64,000 bases of DNA from NCBI RefSeq assembly GCF_024323335.1, contig NC_066579.1, forward strand, positions 129,073,854-129,137,853, written 5' to 3'. This DNA comes from Lathyrus oleraceus (taxonomy: Eukaryota > Streptophyta > Magnoliopsida > Fabales > Fabaceae). Below, piece after piece: positions 45,904-55,440 of the stretch (position 1 is its first letter; each line of letters begins with the position of its first letter). A program made the translations under genes and the position numbers. The notes beneath the pieces were generated by a model. The model did not search any database, was not told where the DNA came from, and saw only the letters and a list, made by a program, of their open reading frames with translations.

Positions 45904-47821
45904 GGGTAACATCCTAAAACTTATATTCATAATTAAAAGGATAAAATTCATATTTTAGAATGCTACTCAAACACAACATACATATTTTCTAAAATTTTCA
46001 ACACTCGCAGCGGAACTCAAATAAATAATGTACTTCAATTATCTCTTCAACATGGAAATATTTGATCAAAATAACATAATAAAAAATAACTCAAAATAAA
46101 TAGCACACCATATTCCCAATGTTATAGATTAGAGCATATAAATCAACTAAATATAGATAAGTGATAAAATAAACGAAGAAAAACTGAAAGGCCATTTTCC
46201 AACTCACAACAATGCTTACTCCTCTTGAGTATCCGTACAAGACAACATTACACATTCGATCACACATCAACACAATAATTCAAATCACATAGCCTTTATG
46301 TATGCAATGTGACACACAACTCGACTCTTATGCACGTGGTACCAATTTGGACACCAGAGATCCCCACTTCTGAATCCATGACTCGTCTTTTTCAACACAA
46401 TATGATGTAAGTCATACAATAATGCAACAACAATAATTACGGTTCCACTTCTAACCATAATCAACAACGGAATACAACACTCAACAATAGTCCCCACTTC
46501 TGAACAACACACCTCAACATAACACCTACAATTATATTTATAGCACACAATTGTATTCACAACACAACAACTCATACACATAATCAGAGTTCAACATATA
46601 CAATCATGAAAATCAATTCAACTATTACTTCATCATAATAATAATCCACCTTAATTAATCAATTACATCAAATTCCCAAAAACAACAGTCAAACATCGAG
46701 TACATGAGAAAACATAATAAAAAATTGGACTAATCACTCAAAACAACCTTTGACAGTCATGACGACCAAGTCGTCATCTAGGTGACGAGAGTCACCCAAC
46801 CCGTCACCACCCCCCAACTTCATAACCTGTCACCTATGTGACGACCGACAGAAGGATTTCTTCCTGGAGATCATGACGGTCAGCTATCTCAAAAGTATGA
46901 CGGGAAGTCTGTCACGCTCATGATTCCTGTCACACTGTTGCAGAATGTAATTTCTACATTTTGGCCATGAGAGTTCATTTGAAGCTCCAATTTTGTCCCC
47001 TGTTACCCCAATTTGCACATAAAATAATACATGCATATGATACATGGATTAAATCACCACATACTCATTGATTATCATTCAATTTCATCAATTAATCCCA
47101 AATTCAAGGTTATACTCATAATTCCCAAGTATTTCAATGGCAACAACCATGTTCGAAATTCATATCAACATATTATACATAATATTCACCATATAACATA
47201 GCATAAATTTATACCTTAAGCGTGGAATTAAATTGATGATCACACAATCATCATCAAAACTCATAGAACACAACAATGGTGAGAAAAACCTAGAGGAAGA
47301 TGAGGATCTCTCTCTCTACCCCTCATGCAATACACCTATATTCAAGTAGTTTTCCCCCATACCTGAGTTCCCAGCAAAAGCTCCAAGCTTGGGTATGGTT
47401 TCTCATTCTCTCTCTAACCCTTTTTCTTCTCTTCTCACACTTGTCTATTTTCCCAATTCTACACACTGTTAAGTTTGGCTACTCTCCCTTTATTATTTAT
47501 TTTGACATAAATTATAATTAATTTCCCTATTCACACTTTTAACACACACCCCCACTTAATCTTTCCTTTATTCTATCCCGTTATTTTTCTAGTAATTCTA
47601 TTTTCTACTCCAAATCATTATCTTTCTCTTATTTTTATATTTATTTAAACAATATTATGCTATTTTAATTTAATTAATTAATTAAAATCCTAATAATCCC
47701 CAATCACCACATAACACATACTATCACCAATTAAATGATTAAAAACATATTAAATCATTTAAATAATTAAATCAAACAATAAAATTAATTAAATAAATTA
47801 ATCGAATTCAGAGTGTTATAA
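45904..47821 (-). mobile_element. Ty3/gypsy chromovirus LTR remnant, U3
   Basis: Equivalent of 25022-26940. It has several private changes (CTTATATTC near 45920, GCACGTGG near 46332, CCAAGTCGTC near 46766) but agrees with U1 at the four sites that separate U1/U3 from U2/U4. Confidence 0.6.
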
Positions 47822-47828
47822 ATCCCGC

Positions 47829-48723
47829 TCACTTATAGAATTTTTGCCCTCTAAAATTACCTGAACGAAACAACCCCGAATAAGAATCTCTCATCCGACT
47901 CTGCAGCTCCCACGTTATGTTTCCTTCAGCAGGTCCTCTCCAAACAACCTTCACCAAGACGGTCTTTTTACCTCTAAAGTGTTTCATTTTCCGATCATCA
48001 ATTTGCAATGATGATGCCTCTACAGTCAAGTTATCTCTCACTTGCACATCATCCATTTGAGTCACATGAGACGGATCTGGAGCATATTTCTGATGTTGAG
48101 ACACATGAAACACATGAAACACACTGTGAAGATTCGAAAGTGATGGTGGTAAAACAAATTTGTACCAACATATTAAATTCAAGTTCTCTCCTCTGCTTAT
48201 CATGGTAACTCTTATGTCGACTCTGCGAAGCTTACATATTCTAATGAATCATCTTGATCTTCTCAGTCGTCTGCTGAAAAATCTTTGGCTCAAGCACAAC
48301 ACTTTAGCCAGGCTCATACCAACACAAAGGTGTCTTACACCTTCTACCATGAAAAGCCTTAAAATGTGTCATTCCAATACGAGAATGGAAATTTTTATTG
48401 TAGGTGAACTCAATCAATGTAAAGTAGCTATCTCAATCACCTCATTTCTTAAACACGCAAGCTCTTAGCAAATCTTCCACTGAATGGATGGTCCTCTCAA
48501 TCTGACTGTCCGTCTGCGGATCATAAGGAGAACTCAACCGCAACTTTGTTACTAAGGCTTCCTAAAAAATCTCCCAGAACCATGAATTGAACATCAAATC
48601 TCTATCTGAAACGGATAATTGATCTTTATCGAAATAAAATGAGCCAATTCTCAAACCATCAATGCCCCAAGCAAAATAGCAACGTGGTAGACCGCTTGCT
48701 AATAATTTGCAATGACCTGTTTA
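47829..48723 (-). pseudogene. Ty3/gypsy chromovirus integrase and chromodomain remnant, U3
   Basis: Equivalent of the U1 remnant. A substitution at about 48243 (CTAATG for CTCATG on the plus strand) removes the upstream start, leaving 124 codons (48203-47829). Confidence 0.8.
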
Positions 48724-48822
48724 GCTAGGGGACTTTTTCCCTCATAAATTTTTGTTTTGTGGAGGATTTTTTACACTAGTGAGGGGTTTAATCCCTATCT
48801 AAACACATTTTTTCTTGTAGTG
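48724..48822. mobile_element. CACTA-like transposon terminus, U3
   Basis: Same sequence as 27843-27941. Confidence 0.5.
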
Positions 48823-48881
48823 ATAGTAGACTTGTTCGTCTAGATGAGATGGTGAGTTCTCATAGCTAACGAATATATTAT
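48823..48881. repeat. Deletion-truncated copy of the AT-rich repeat, U3
   Basis: After GAATATATTAT the sequence jumps directly to TTGGTTGCC, which lies about 320 bp further on in U1 and U2. The deletion removes most of the repeat and the first codons of the FAR1-like frame. Confidence 0.85.
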
Positions 48882-49534
48882 TTGGTTGCCAATTTTAAAT
48901 CAAAGTTTTCAGAACCTGTGCTGACAACTCACATACGTTTGATTGAGAGTGATGCCGCTAAAATTTATACAATGGATATTTTCAAAGAAGTTAAAGATGA
49001 AATTATGAAGGCCGGTGCAATGATTGTTAAGAGTAGATTTTCTCGCGGGTATATGAAGATTTATACATTGAAAAAATATTATCGGGAGAAATATGAAAGA
49101 TAAGTTTTTTAGGATGGTACAACATTTCAATGTTCGTGTAGGTTATTTTATTCTCGTGGGTTTCCATCTTCTCATATGTTTTATGTCATGAAGGAAGAAT
49201 ATGTTGATCACATTCCTACCAGTTTGGTTTTGTCGCGATGGGCCAAAGATGCCAAAATTTAATATTTGAACATGAATTGTAATGGTTCAGTTGATTCGAA
49301 TTTGATTGACCAAGCTCGGTTTGGTGCATACTGTTCTACTTTTATTACTTTTTGCAAACAAGCTTAAAAAAATAATTGTGTTTATGGGGAAATAATGGAT
49401 GACATTCTGAATTTATAGAAAATGTATTGTAGTAATGAAGATCATATTGGGACAACAAAGTCAATCATAGGTGATCCAACGAAAGTGAAACGTAAAGATA
49501 TTCCAAAGAAAAAATGCCACCTCCTGCTATAGAG
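48882..49534 (+). pseudogene. FAR1/MULE-type transposase C-terminal remnant, end of U3 (5' truncated)
   Basis: The ~320 bp deletion joins foreign sequence to LVANFKSKFSEP, so the first few codons differ from U1 and U2. The rest, including the stops and the damaged SWIM motif, is the same. Confidence 0.74.
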
Positions 49535-49538
49535 ATGT

Positions 49539-50591
49539 TGATCCTCTCCCACCTACTGGTATGCATGCTAATATAGTTCCACCTCCGAAGGGCGAGGCTT
49601 TTGGAGTTGGTCTAGTTGATTTGTCCTTACTACATCTGTATCTAGACCATACATCCAGACATGTATGGAATAAAGTGGTAGCATTAGTTGGATTCTTTAT
49701 TTAGTTTTAGGTTAATTTTAATTTCTAACATTGTTTATTTATGACATTGATTATTAATGACAAATTTCAGGAGCGTGATTCACATAAGTTTCTTAACCAC
49801 TGGAGGAAGATTGTTGCATCGCCTCAGCCGAATGAGGAATGATTTCAGTCGGTTTTGTCCTTATCTAGCATGAAGGACTTTTGCATGGTCGGTTATAGCA
49901 TGGTAAACCACGAGATTCTTAATGCATTCGTGGAGAGATGGCACTCGGAGACCTCGCCATTTCATCTCCCGCGTGGTAAGATGTCTATCACAGTCGATGA
50001 TATCTTATGTTTGCTACATCTTCTAATAAGGGGAAGATTCCTAGATCATGGGAGAATGACCAAAGACGAGGCACTCGAGATGATGGTAGAGTATCTAGGG
50101 GTTGATCTAGGGGAGGTGATGGATGAGTTGGATAAGACCAGGGGTGATCGTGCTAGATTTGTATACCTGAAGAAGGTATATGATTATGCTCTTCTGAGTG
50201 CACAACAGGATGATGGTGATGATGAGTAGGTGGCGCTCCACAAATCGCATGCATTGAGAGCATAACTTTTTTATTTGGGTGGCACTAAGAATTTTATGTA
50301 CAAGAGTGCCACCTATATATACTTCGTCAACCTACGTTACTTCATGGATTTCAAGCAAATCCATCAATACAACTGGGGGAAACTTGTCTGGTCTACCTGT
50401 ATTCGAAGCTGAGAGAGGGCTGTATGTGGAAGACGAAGCAGGTCACAGACAGCGTCACACTAGTAATGATTATTAGTCTTTGAATGTTTCTTTATCACTT
50501 TAATTTCATCTTTTCCAAACCATTATTGATGATTCGTGTGTTCCAAACTTTTCATTTCAGGGTTGGATCCACAAGCATTTCCAGTGCATCT
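49539..50591 (+). pseudogene. Plant mobile domain (MAIN-like) pseudogene, N-part, U4 copy
   Basis: Same structure and shared lesions, but the most diverged of the four copies. Against U2 the core exon has changes such as SLSSMKDFCMV for SLSGMKDFCMA, ITVDD for ITLDD, GVDLGE for GADLGE and YDYAL for YDDAL. This hints that the left edge of U4 came from a different unit of a larger array. Confidence 0.8.
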
Positions 50592-50873
50592 TGAAGGAGA
50601 AGAGCGATCCAAAACACAGAGGAATTTAAAAATTTATCCTTTAGTGATCCTTAGGAATGGGCATGATGAGTGATAGACGCTTTACATCTTGTGTTGATTG
50701 AAACCTTTGATGCAGACCTACGGAGCGATCAAGAACGTTGAATGGTGACAACGCCTCTACTCAGTCCACACGAACTGATTCCTCCATTCTCAGTGCTAGC
50801 TGCTACAAATGAAGGCTTTGAGTGAGAGAGAGAGAGAGACAGAAAGAGAAATGAAATTACAACTATACTAATG
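50592..50873 (-). mobile_element. Ty1/copia-type solo LTR, 3' part (U4, cut by the 5.4 kb solo LTR)
   Basis: First 282 bp (plus-strand order) of the U4 LTR, up to the target site TAATG at 50869-50873. The break lies between the TATA box (on the far side, about 56310-56325) and the CT-rich leader, so the insertion separates the LTR promoter from its leader. Confidence 0.8.
50869..50873. other. Target-site duplication TAATG, left (5.4 kb solo LTR)
   Basis: TAATG precedes the TGTCGCACC end and recurs right after the ATGACA end at 56293-56297. Uninterrupted copies of the copia-type LTR have a single ACTAATGCTTCTG here. Confidence 0.92.
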
Positions 50874-51115
50874 TGTCGCACCTCGAAAAAAATGGGGATA
50901 CGACTTCAAAGCGAAGCGCGATCGCACGCTCGCAATGATGGACTGAACAGAGTCGCCACCGAACTTTATTTATTCCTAAAAAGGAAAGGGGAAATATCGA
51001 TAAAACCCAAGACAAAAGAAAGGATAAGATATGGTCATCGCAACCAATATCAGGGTTCGGGAGTCAATTACGCAAGGGGAAGGTATTAGCACCCCTCACG
51101 TCCGTTGTACTCAAC
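50874..51115 (-). repeat. Terminal block shared with the Ogre LTR end
   Basis: On the plus strand: TGTCGCACC, CAGAGTCGCCACC, GGGTTCGGGAGTCAATTACG and AAGGTATTAGCACCCCTCAC. The reverse complement of the Ogre LTR end (6615-6847) has the same words in the same order and spacing. This is strong evidence that the two LTR families share their 3' terminus. Confidence 0.85.
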
Positions 51116-51287
51116 AGGAACCATTAGGTTAGTTGTGTGCGTTAGTGTTAGTTGAAATATTAGGCTTTTCGATTTATTAGGTGGGAAAGAAAGAAAGGAT
51201 GAGAAGAGAATGTTTTTGGATTTTTGACAAAGGACTAAACCTAAGTTTTTTTATTAGTGGGCCTGACAAGATTTACGAATCCTGCTC

Positions 51288-51323
51288 CTACGTATCTCAA
51301 AAGAGAAATCAAGGCTTACGTAG
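51288..51323 (-). other. Solo-LTR hairpin, counterpart of the Ogre LTR modules
   Basis: CTACGTA (51288-51294) pairs with TACGTAG (51317-51323), enclosing an inner TCTC/GAGA stem. In minus-strand reading the inner stem-loop is followed by TACGTAGGAGC, comparable to the hairpin followed by TATGTAGGC in the Ogre LTR at 6231-6245. Confidence 0.45.
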
Positions 51324-51614
51324 TTCTGGGTAGAAAAATGTTTGTTCGTTGGTCGATTTTAGCGAAAGCTATACTGTATTAATCGACGAAAACATTGTTT
51401 TACCCAAAACAGATGAGGAGTGGACGCATACCACACATCGAACGGATTTATAAATCTACATTCGGAAAAGCGTCATTTATCTCTACTCAACAATCGTGGC
51501 CGAAACATTGTTTTGTATCACTTAAGACAATATATCTTTCATTTATAAAAAAGGGTTTTTGATTAGTCGCACGGCGGCGAGAAAAGAGTTTGATCGGTTG
51601 GATGTATTTTGAGT

Positions 51615-52108
51615 GATGGCGAGAACTTGGATGAGCGAGATATACATCTCGAATCCTAGCCTCAGGAGTGCATGGTATACACCATGTTCCATTTCCATCT
51701 TTATTGAAAAAAGTTAAGATAGGAATTAAGTATTTTGGAATTTGATTGAGAAAGGGTTTGAAGAAACCGCATTGACAATTTTAGACGATGGCGAGAGCTA
51801 AGATAGGCGAGGCATACGTCTCGAATCCTAACCTCAGGAGTGCATGGTATACACCATGTTCCATTTCCACCTTTATTGAAAAAGTGTTAAATAAGAATTA
51901 GGTATTTTGAGTTTTGTTGTGAAAATGACTTGACCTAGATCAAGTATTGATGGATGTTTGAGAAAGATTTGAATGAGTGTTTGAGAGAAAACAAAGTGGA
52001 TAAATTTGGATGATGGCGAGATCTAGGATTGGCGAGATATACATCTCGAATCCTAGTCTCAGGAGTGCGTGGTATACACCACGTTCCATTTCCATCTTTA
52101 TTGAAAAG
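51615..52108 (-). repeat. Three ~100 bp modules with paired hairpins
   Basis: Modules begin GATGGCGAG at 51615, 51787 and 52012 and end TTTATTGAAAA. Each has two stem-loops with loop ATAC: CGAGAT/ATCTCG (51636-51651), CGAGGC/GTCTCG (51808-51823) and CGAGAT/ATCTCG (52033-52048); and CATGGT/ACCATG (51671-51686, 51843-51858) and CGTGGT/ACCACG (52068-52083). The stem differences are on both strands of the stem. The sequences between modules differ. Confidence 0.8.
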
Positions 52109-52722
52109 GTCTTGAATATGAATTAATATTTTTTTGAGTTTTTATGAAAAATGGCTTGACGTTGAATCAAGCGTTTGATGAAAGTTTGAAAGAAACGGAA
52201 AAGAAATAGGAGGGAGAAATGAATTGATTTGTTTATTGAGAAAATACTCGACGTTGGATCGAGTCATTATTTTTGTATTTTTGGAAATGGTTGATTTTAT
52301 TCTTGTGTTAGTATCTAACTAAACAGTCAAACAAATAAATAAATAAACAGTACAAGACTATTACACATCGGGGGAGTGGGGTACATTTTGTCAAATGGGG
52401 ATTAAAAAATCATGAAATAATTAAATCAGGCCCAAACAACAAATAATGTAATGCATGAGTGTAAGTGCAAGAGAACCGGCTCATTGTAAGAAAGCCCAAG
52501 AGTAAGCTATGTGGGGTTGATGGCGATGCTTAAAAAGCAATCGACTTACAAGGGTGTGAAAATGGGCTCGACATTGAATCGAGAAAAATATGATTTTGAT
52601 AGTTTTAAAATGGTTTTGAATGAATGATGAAACTAAAAGAAAGCAGATCAACCATGAGTATAATAAAACATAAATATAAAATAAAATGCTAAAAGAAAAT
52701 AAAATGTTAAAAGAAATAAATT
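52109..52722. other. AT-rich LTR interior, nothing recognised
   Basis: Contains a few repeats of CTTGACGTTGAATCAAG-like and CTCGACGTTGGATCGAGTC-like inverted repeats (about 52156-52266) but no gene. Confidence 0.4.
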
Positions 52723-52729
52723 GCTATAT

Positions 52730-52791
52730 ATGGGTATCGAACCCACTACCCAAAGGGAGGTGAGACCACTTCCCCTCCACTAGGCCACCGA
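52730..52791 (-). repeat. tRNA-like sequence inside the solo LTR
   Basis: On the minus strand, GGTGGCCTAGTGG (52777-52789) resembles a polymerase III A box and GGGTTCGATACCC (52732-52744) is a good B box, about 33 bp apart. No tRNA cloverleaf with a paired acceptor stem is evident. Either a SINE head or a decayed tRNA-derived piece; not a functional tRNA gene. Confidence 0.5.
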
Positions 52792-53059
52792 TGACTAGTT
52801 GTTATTTTAATACTAATTTAAATATATAAACCAAGATAAATTAAAAAAAGAATTAAAATAAAAAAAAAACTAATAAAAAAGAAAATTGTTGGACTACCCT
52901 AATTAAACCCAGTCGCTTGGCTGTTGGGTTTTTCAATGGGAATATGAATTGAAAAGGAGGAAATATTTATTAACTATTTAGGAAGTTTAAACAAAAAATT
53001 TAATGGTTTATTCTATTTAAAATAAATTAAAAGTAAGAAAAAAAATGGAATAGTAACAG

Positions 53060-53860
53060 ATGCCTCACAAACTCGCCCTCTCCATCTCACGAATCTCTCT
53101 TTCTCAAACTTAACCTTACATTTCTCTCTCAAGCACGTTCCCAACTCTCAAACGCCCTCAACGAAACCTCCTCTTCTAGCTTCGTCCTCAATCGCTCTCT
53201 CAACTCACAATCTCACTCAATCGCTCAACCTCGCTCACCACCGCTCTTCATCGCTCTCACTCAGTGTCGTTCCCAATCGCCCACATCTCACTCAATCATG
53301 TAAGAAACCAATGGCTGAAACAAAAAAAAATTCACCTTCGGCGGTGACAACGGCAGCGATGAAGCTCACAGGTTTGTCTTTGATTTAGTGATTAGGGTTT
53401 GTGGTATCTTTTTCGCCGTTTCCTCTCTCTCAAATTTTTTCGTCCCCTTCTCACTGATTCGCTTCTCTCTATTTATATTTGCAGATTAGGGTTTTGATTT
53501 GGTACCCAAAGGTTCAATGGAGAAAATTTCTAGAAGTGCTTTTGTGTGCTCAGAATCAATTTTATCCTGTTTGATGCTACAATCCGGAAACGGTACTATG
53601 AACTCAAACTTTCTCTTTGAATTTTGTCTCTATTCCATTTTGGGATTTTTATGGATTTTTAACGCTTGCCAATTGCTTTGTGTTTTTTTTTTGTTACTGC
53701 AGTAAACAAATGAAAACATGAGGAGCTCAAACACGGCTCTTTTCGCGTGGCCTTGGCTTTGCTTGGATTTGTTGCTGCGGGATATTTCGGCACAATACAA
53801 CTTTCCAACCTGCATATAGCGAGAAAAGACCACCACTTCTGATAATTCCAATCAATGCAT
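53060..53860 (+). pseudogene. Exon-like fragments of an unrecognised host gene
   Basis: A C/T-rich, leader-like stretch (53065-53300) precedes an ATG at 53311. The short frame MAETKKNSPSAVTTAA ends at a good splice donor (CAG|GTTTGT, 53371/53372). Plausible acceptors follow: TTTGCAG (ends 53484) and TTACTGCAG (ends 53701). After the second, a frame reads EELKHGSFRVALALLGFVAA, which looks like a membrane segment, and stops after KDHHF. I do not recognise the gene. The intact intron borders point to capture at the DNA level. Orientation is opposite to the LTR. Confidence 0.4.
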
Positions 53861-53999
53861 CCCAGTAGTTGCGATAATGAGACCCAATTTGCATCTGCTG
53901 CTTTATTCGCTCACTAGGAGTAAAGATGAAAGATGTAGCAATGCTTGCACAACAAAGAAGGATTCATTTCATATCTTCCTACAGCAACTCACTTTTCCC

Positions 54000-54364
54000 A
54001 TTCCAAGTCTAAAATCTGTGGGCTCATCTTCGGTTGAAAGCCAACTGCCACCCAACTGCCGATTTGGTTGAAAGCTTACTGTCTCACTTGGTTTCTGATT
54101 AGTTAGACGATCCCAGCCCATAATGTGTGGCAATGCAAAACTGCAAGCTGTCTTCATCACAGAAAACTCAGCAGTTGTAACAGGAACACTGAAATTATCT
54201 TTGGTATTTGACACGGAGTTGACAACAGTCAGAGAGACAAAGTAGCCGCTGCTATGAGGCTTAATTGATAGGCTCTTCCTTACTTGACCAGCATTACTTG
54301 ATTTCATTGAGGGGTCATGAAAGAATTCACATGACTCTTGGGGCCCAATGGCTATCATCACCAT
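54000..54364 (-). pseudogene. Whirly (single-stranded DNA-binding protein) gene fragment, antisense
   Basis: Whirly proteins are plant single-stranded DNA-binding proteins that act in plastids, mitochondria and the nucleus. The minus-strand frame from 54364 gives [20 protein letters not shown], then [40 protein letters not shown] and [11 protein letters not shown] (54355 down to about 54095). This is the C-terminal half of the Whirly domain without interruption. The N-terminal half, including the KGKAALS-type DNA-binding motif, is absent. Downstream of Asn89 the frame stays open (to 53969) but does not resemble Whirly. The fragment faces the opposite way to the VDAC fragment and is not a complete gene. 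Confidence 0.8.
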
Positions 54365-54365
54365 T

Positions 54366-54740
54366 GAACCGGCTATTTGAAAATGTCAAAAGGCATCCAG
54401 CGCAATCAATGAAGGTCGTTGTTTCTGCGGTTCCTGTCCATCCTGAGAGAACCCTTCCATCAGGTTTTTGTTTTCTCTTCATCAAATTCCTCTCTGTTTT
54501 ATATTGATATTGCATTTCAATTCCTGCTTGAAAATCCTCTACTATAAGCATTGCACCGCCATTTACAGGAGAAGGAGACTCAGCTGGGACCTTTCAAGAT
54601 TGGCATCATAAATTGCAAATTTGTTTTGGTTTGGTGTGTTTCTTGCAGGTCACAGGTCGTCATTGGACATGGTTGCTGGTGTGTTGATTGCAGCAAGATT
54701 ATTAGAACAAACTCTAAGAGACTCCTCCAAAATATTTAGC
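54366..54740 (+). pseudogene. Two-exon fragment of an unrecognised gene
   Basis: A frame reading [19 protein letters not shown] and VHPERTLPS ends at a donor (CAG|GTTTTT, 54473/54474). After about 175 bp an acceptor (TTCTTGCAG, ends 54648) leads to HRSSLDMVAGVLIAARLLEQ and TLRDSSKIF, stopping at 54738-54740. Joining the two keeps the frame (phase 1, a Gly codon is split). The coherent splice suggests a real gene piece with its intron. I do not recognise the family. Confidence 0.5.
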
Positions 54741-54799
54741 ATCTTGGTCATAGTCAAAATCGTACTCTCACACCAAGCTTCCTAACAACATCATCAACA

Positions 54800-55250
54800 A
54801 TGTCTTCCAAAGGCCCCGGTCTCTTCTCCGACATCGGAAAATTATCCAGAGATATCCTTACCAAAGATTACAACTCCGATCAACAGTTCACAATATCCTC
54901 CTCCACCAACTCCGGCATCGATTTGCATTCAACGTTATTGAAGAGTAGAGGACTTTCCTCCGGTGATGTTGCTGCTCAAATTAACCACAAAAACAATACT
55001 CTTATTTTCAAAGTTGATACCGAATCAAGTGTGTTGACAACATTTACTCTCACAGGTTTTGTGTCTTATGCGAAAGCCGTTGCTTCTATTCAATTACCTG
55101 ATTACAAATCCGGAAAGATTGAGGTTCAATATCTTCATGATCATGCTGGTTTTACTACTTCTGTTGATTTAAATTGCAACCCTTCTATTGATTTTTTTTT
55201 CTGCGACAATTGGTACTCTTGGGATTGCATTTGGCAGGTTGTTATAGCAG
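54800..55250 (+). pseudogene. Mitochondrial porin (VDAC) gene fragment, N-terminal half
   Basis: VDAC is the beta-barrel channel of the mitochondrial outer membrane, about 275 residues in plants. From ATG 54800 the frame has the N-terminal helix region KGPGLFSDIGKLSRDILTKD, then QQFTISSSTNSGI, FKVDTESSVLTTFT and GKIEVQYLHDHAGF, about 132 residues of clear porin sequence. A T9-10 run at 55190-55200 shifts the frame, and ATIGTLGIAFG continues in the next frame to about 55240, where homology stops. A leader-like C/A-rich stretch precedes the ATG. Plant VDAC genes have several introns, but none interrupts these ~145 codons, which suggests a copy derived from mRNA. The second half of the barrel is missing. 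Confidence 0.82.
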
Positions 55251-55440
55251 AACTTGTTGTGTTTGATGTTGTCTGCTGATGAGGATTGTTGCAGGTTGGG
55301 GACGAGGTTCTGAGCATGTTGATGAAGGAGTACCGGCAGCAGGTGCAGGTCGTGGTGTTCTGCTGAGGAAACGCAGAGCAATTCTTCAGCTTGTAGTAGG
55401 GCAACGAGTTTTATTGAAGAAATGAAAGGCTTGCTTGTTT
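55251..55440. other. Short low-complexity coding-like stretch after VDAC
   Basis: A possible acceptor (GATTGTTGCAG, ends 55294) precedes VGDEVLSMLMKEYRQQVQ and a stop. The opposite strand also has an open Ser/Thr/Gln-rich frame. I cannot tell which, if either, is gene-derived. Confidence 0.3.

Larger units (their letters stand above)
39729..49854. repeat. Tandem unit U3 of the 10.45 kb array (short copy, 10,126 bp)
   Basis: Same order and orientation as U2 but about 320 bp shorter, because a segment just upstream of the FAR1-like remnant is missing at about 48881. U3 also has private substitutions between about 45.9 and 46.8 kb that the other three units lack. Confidence 0.94.
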
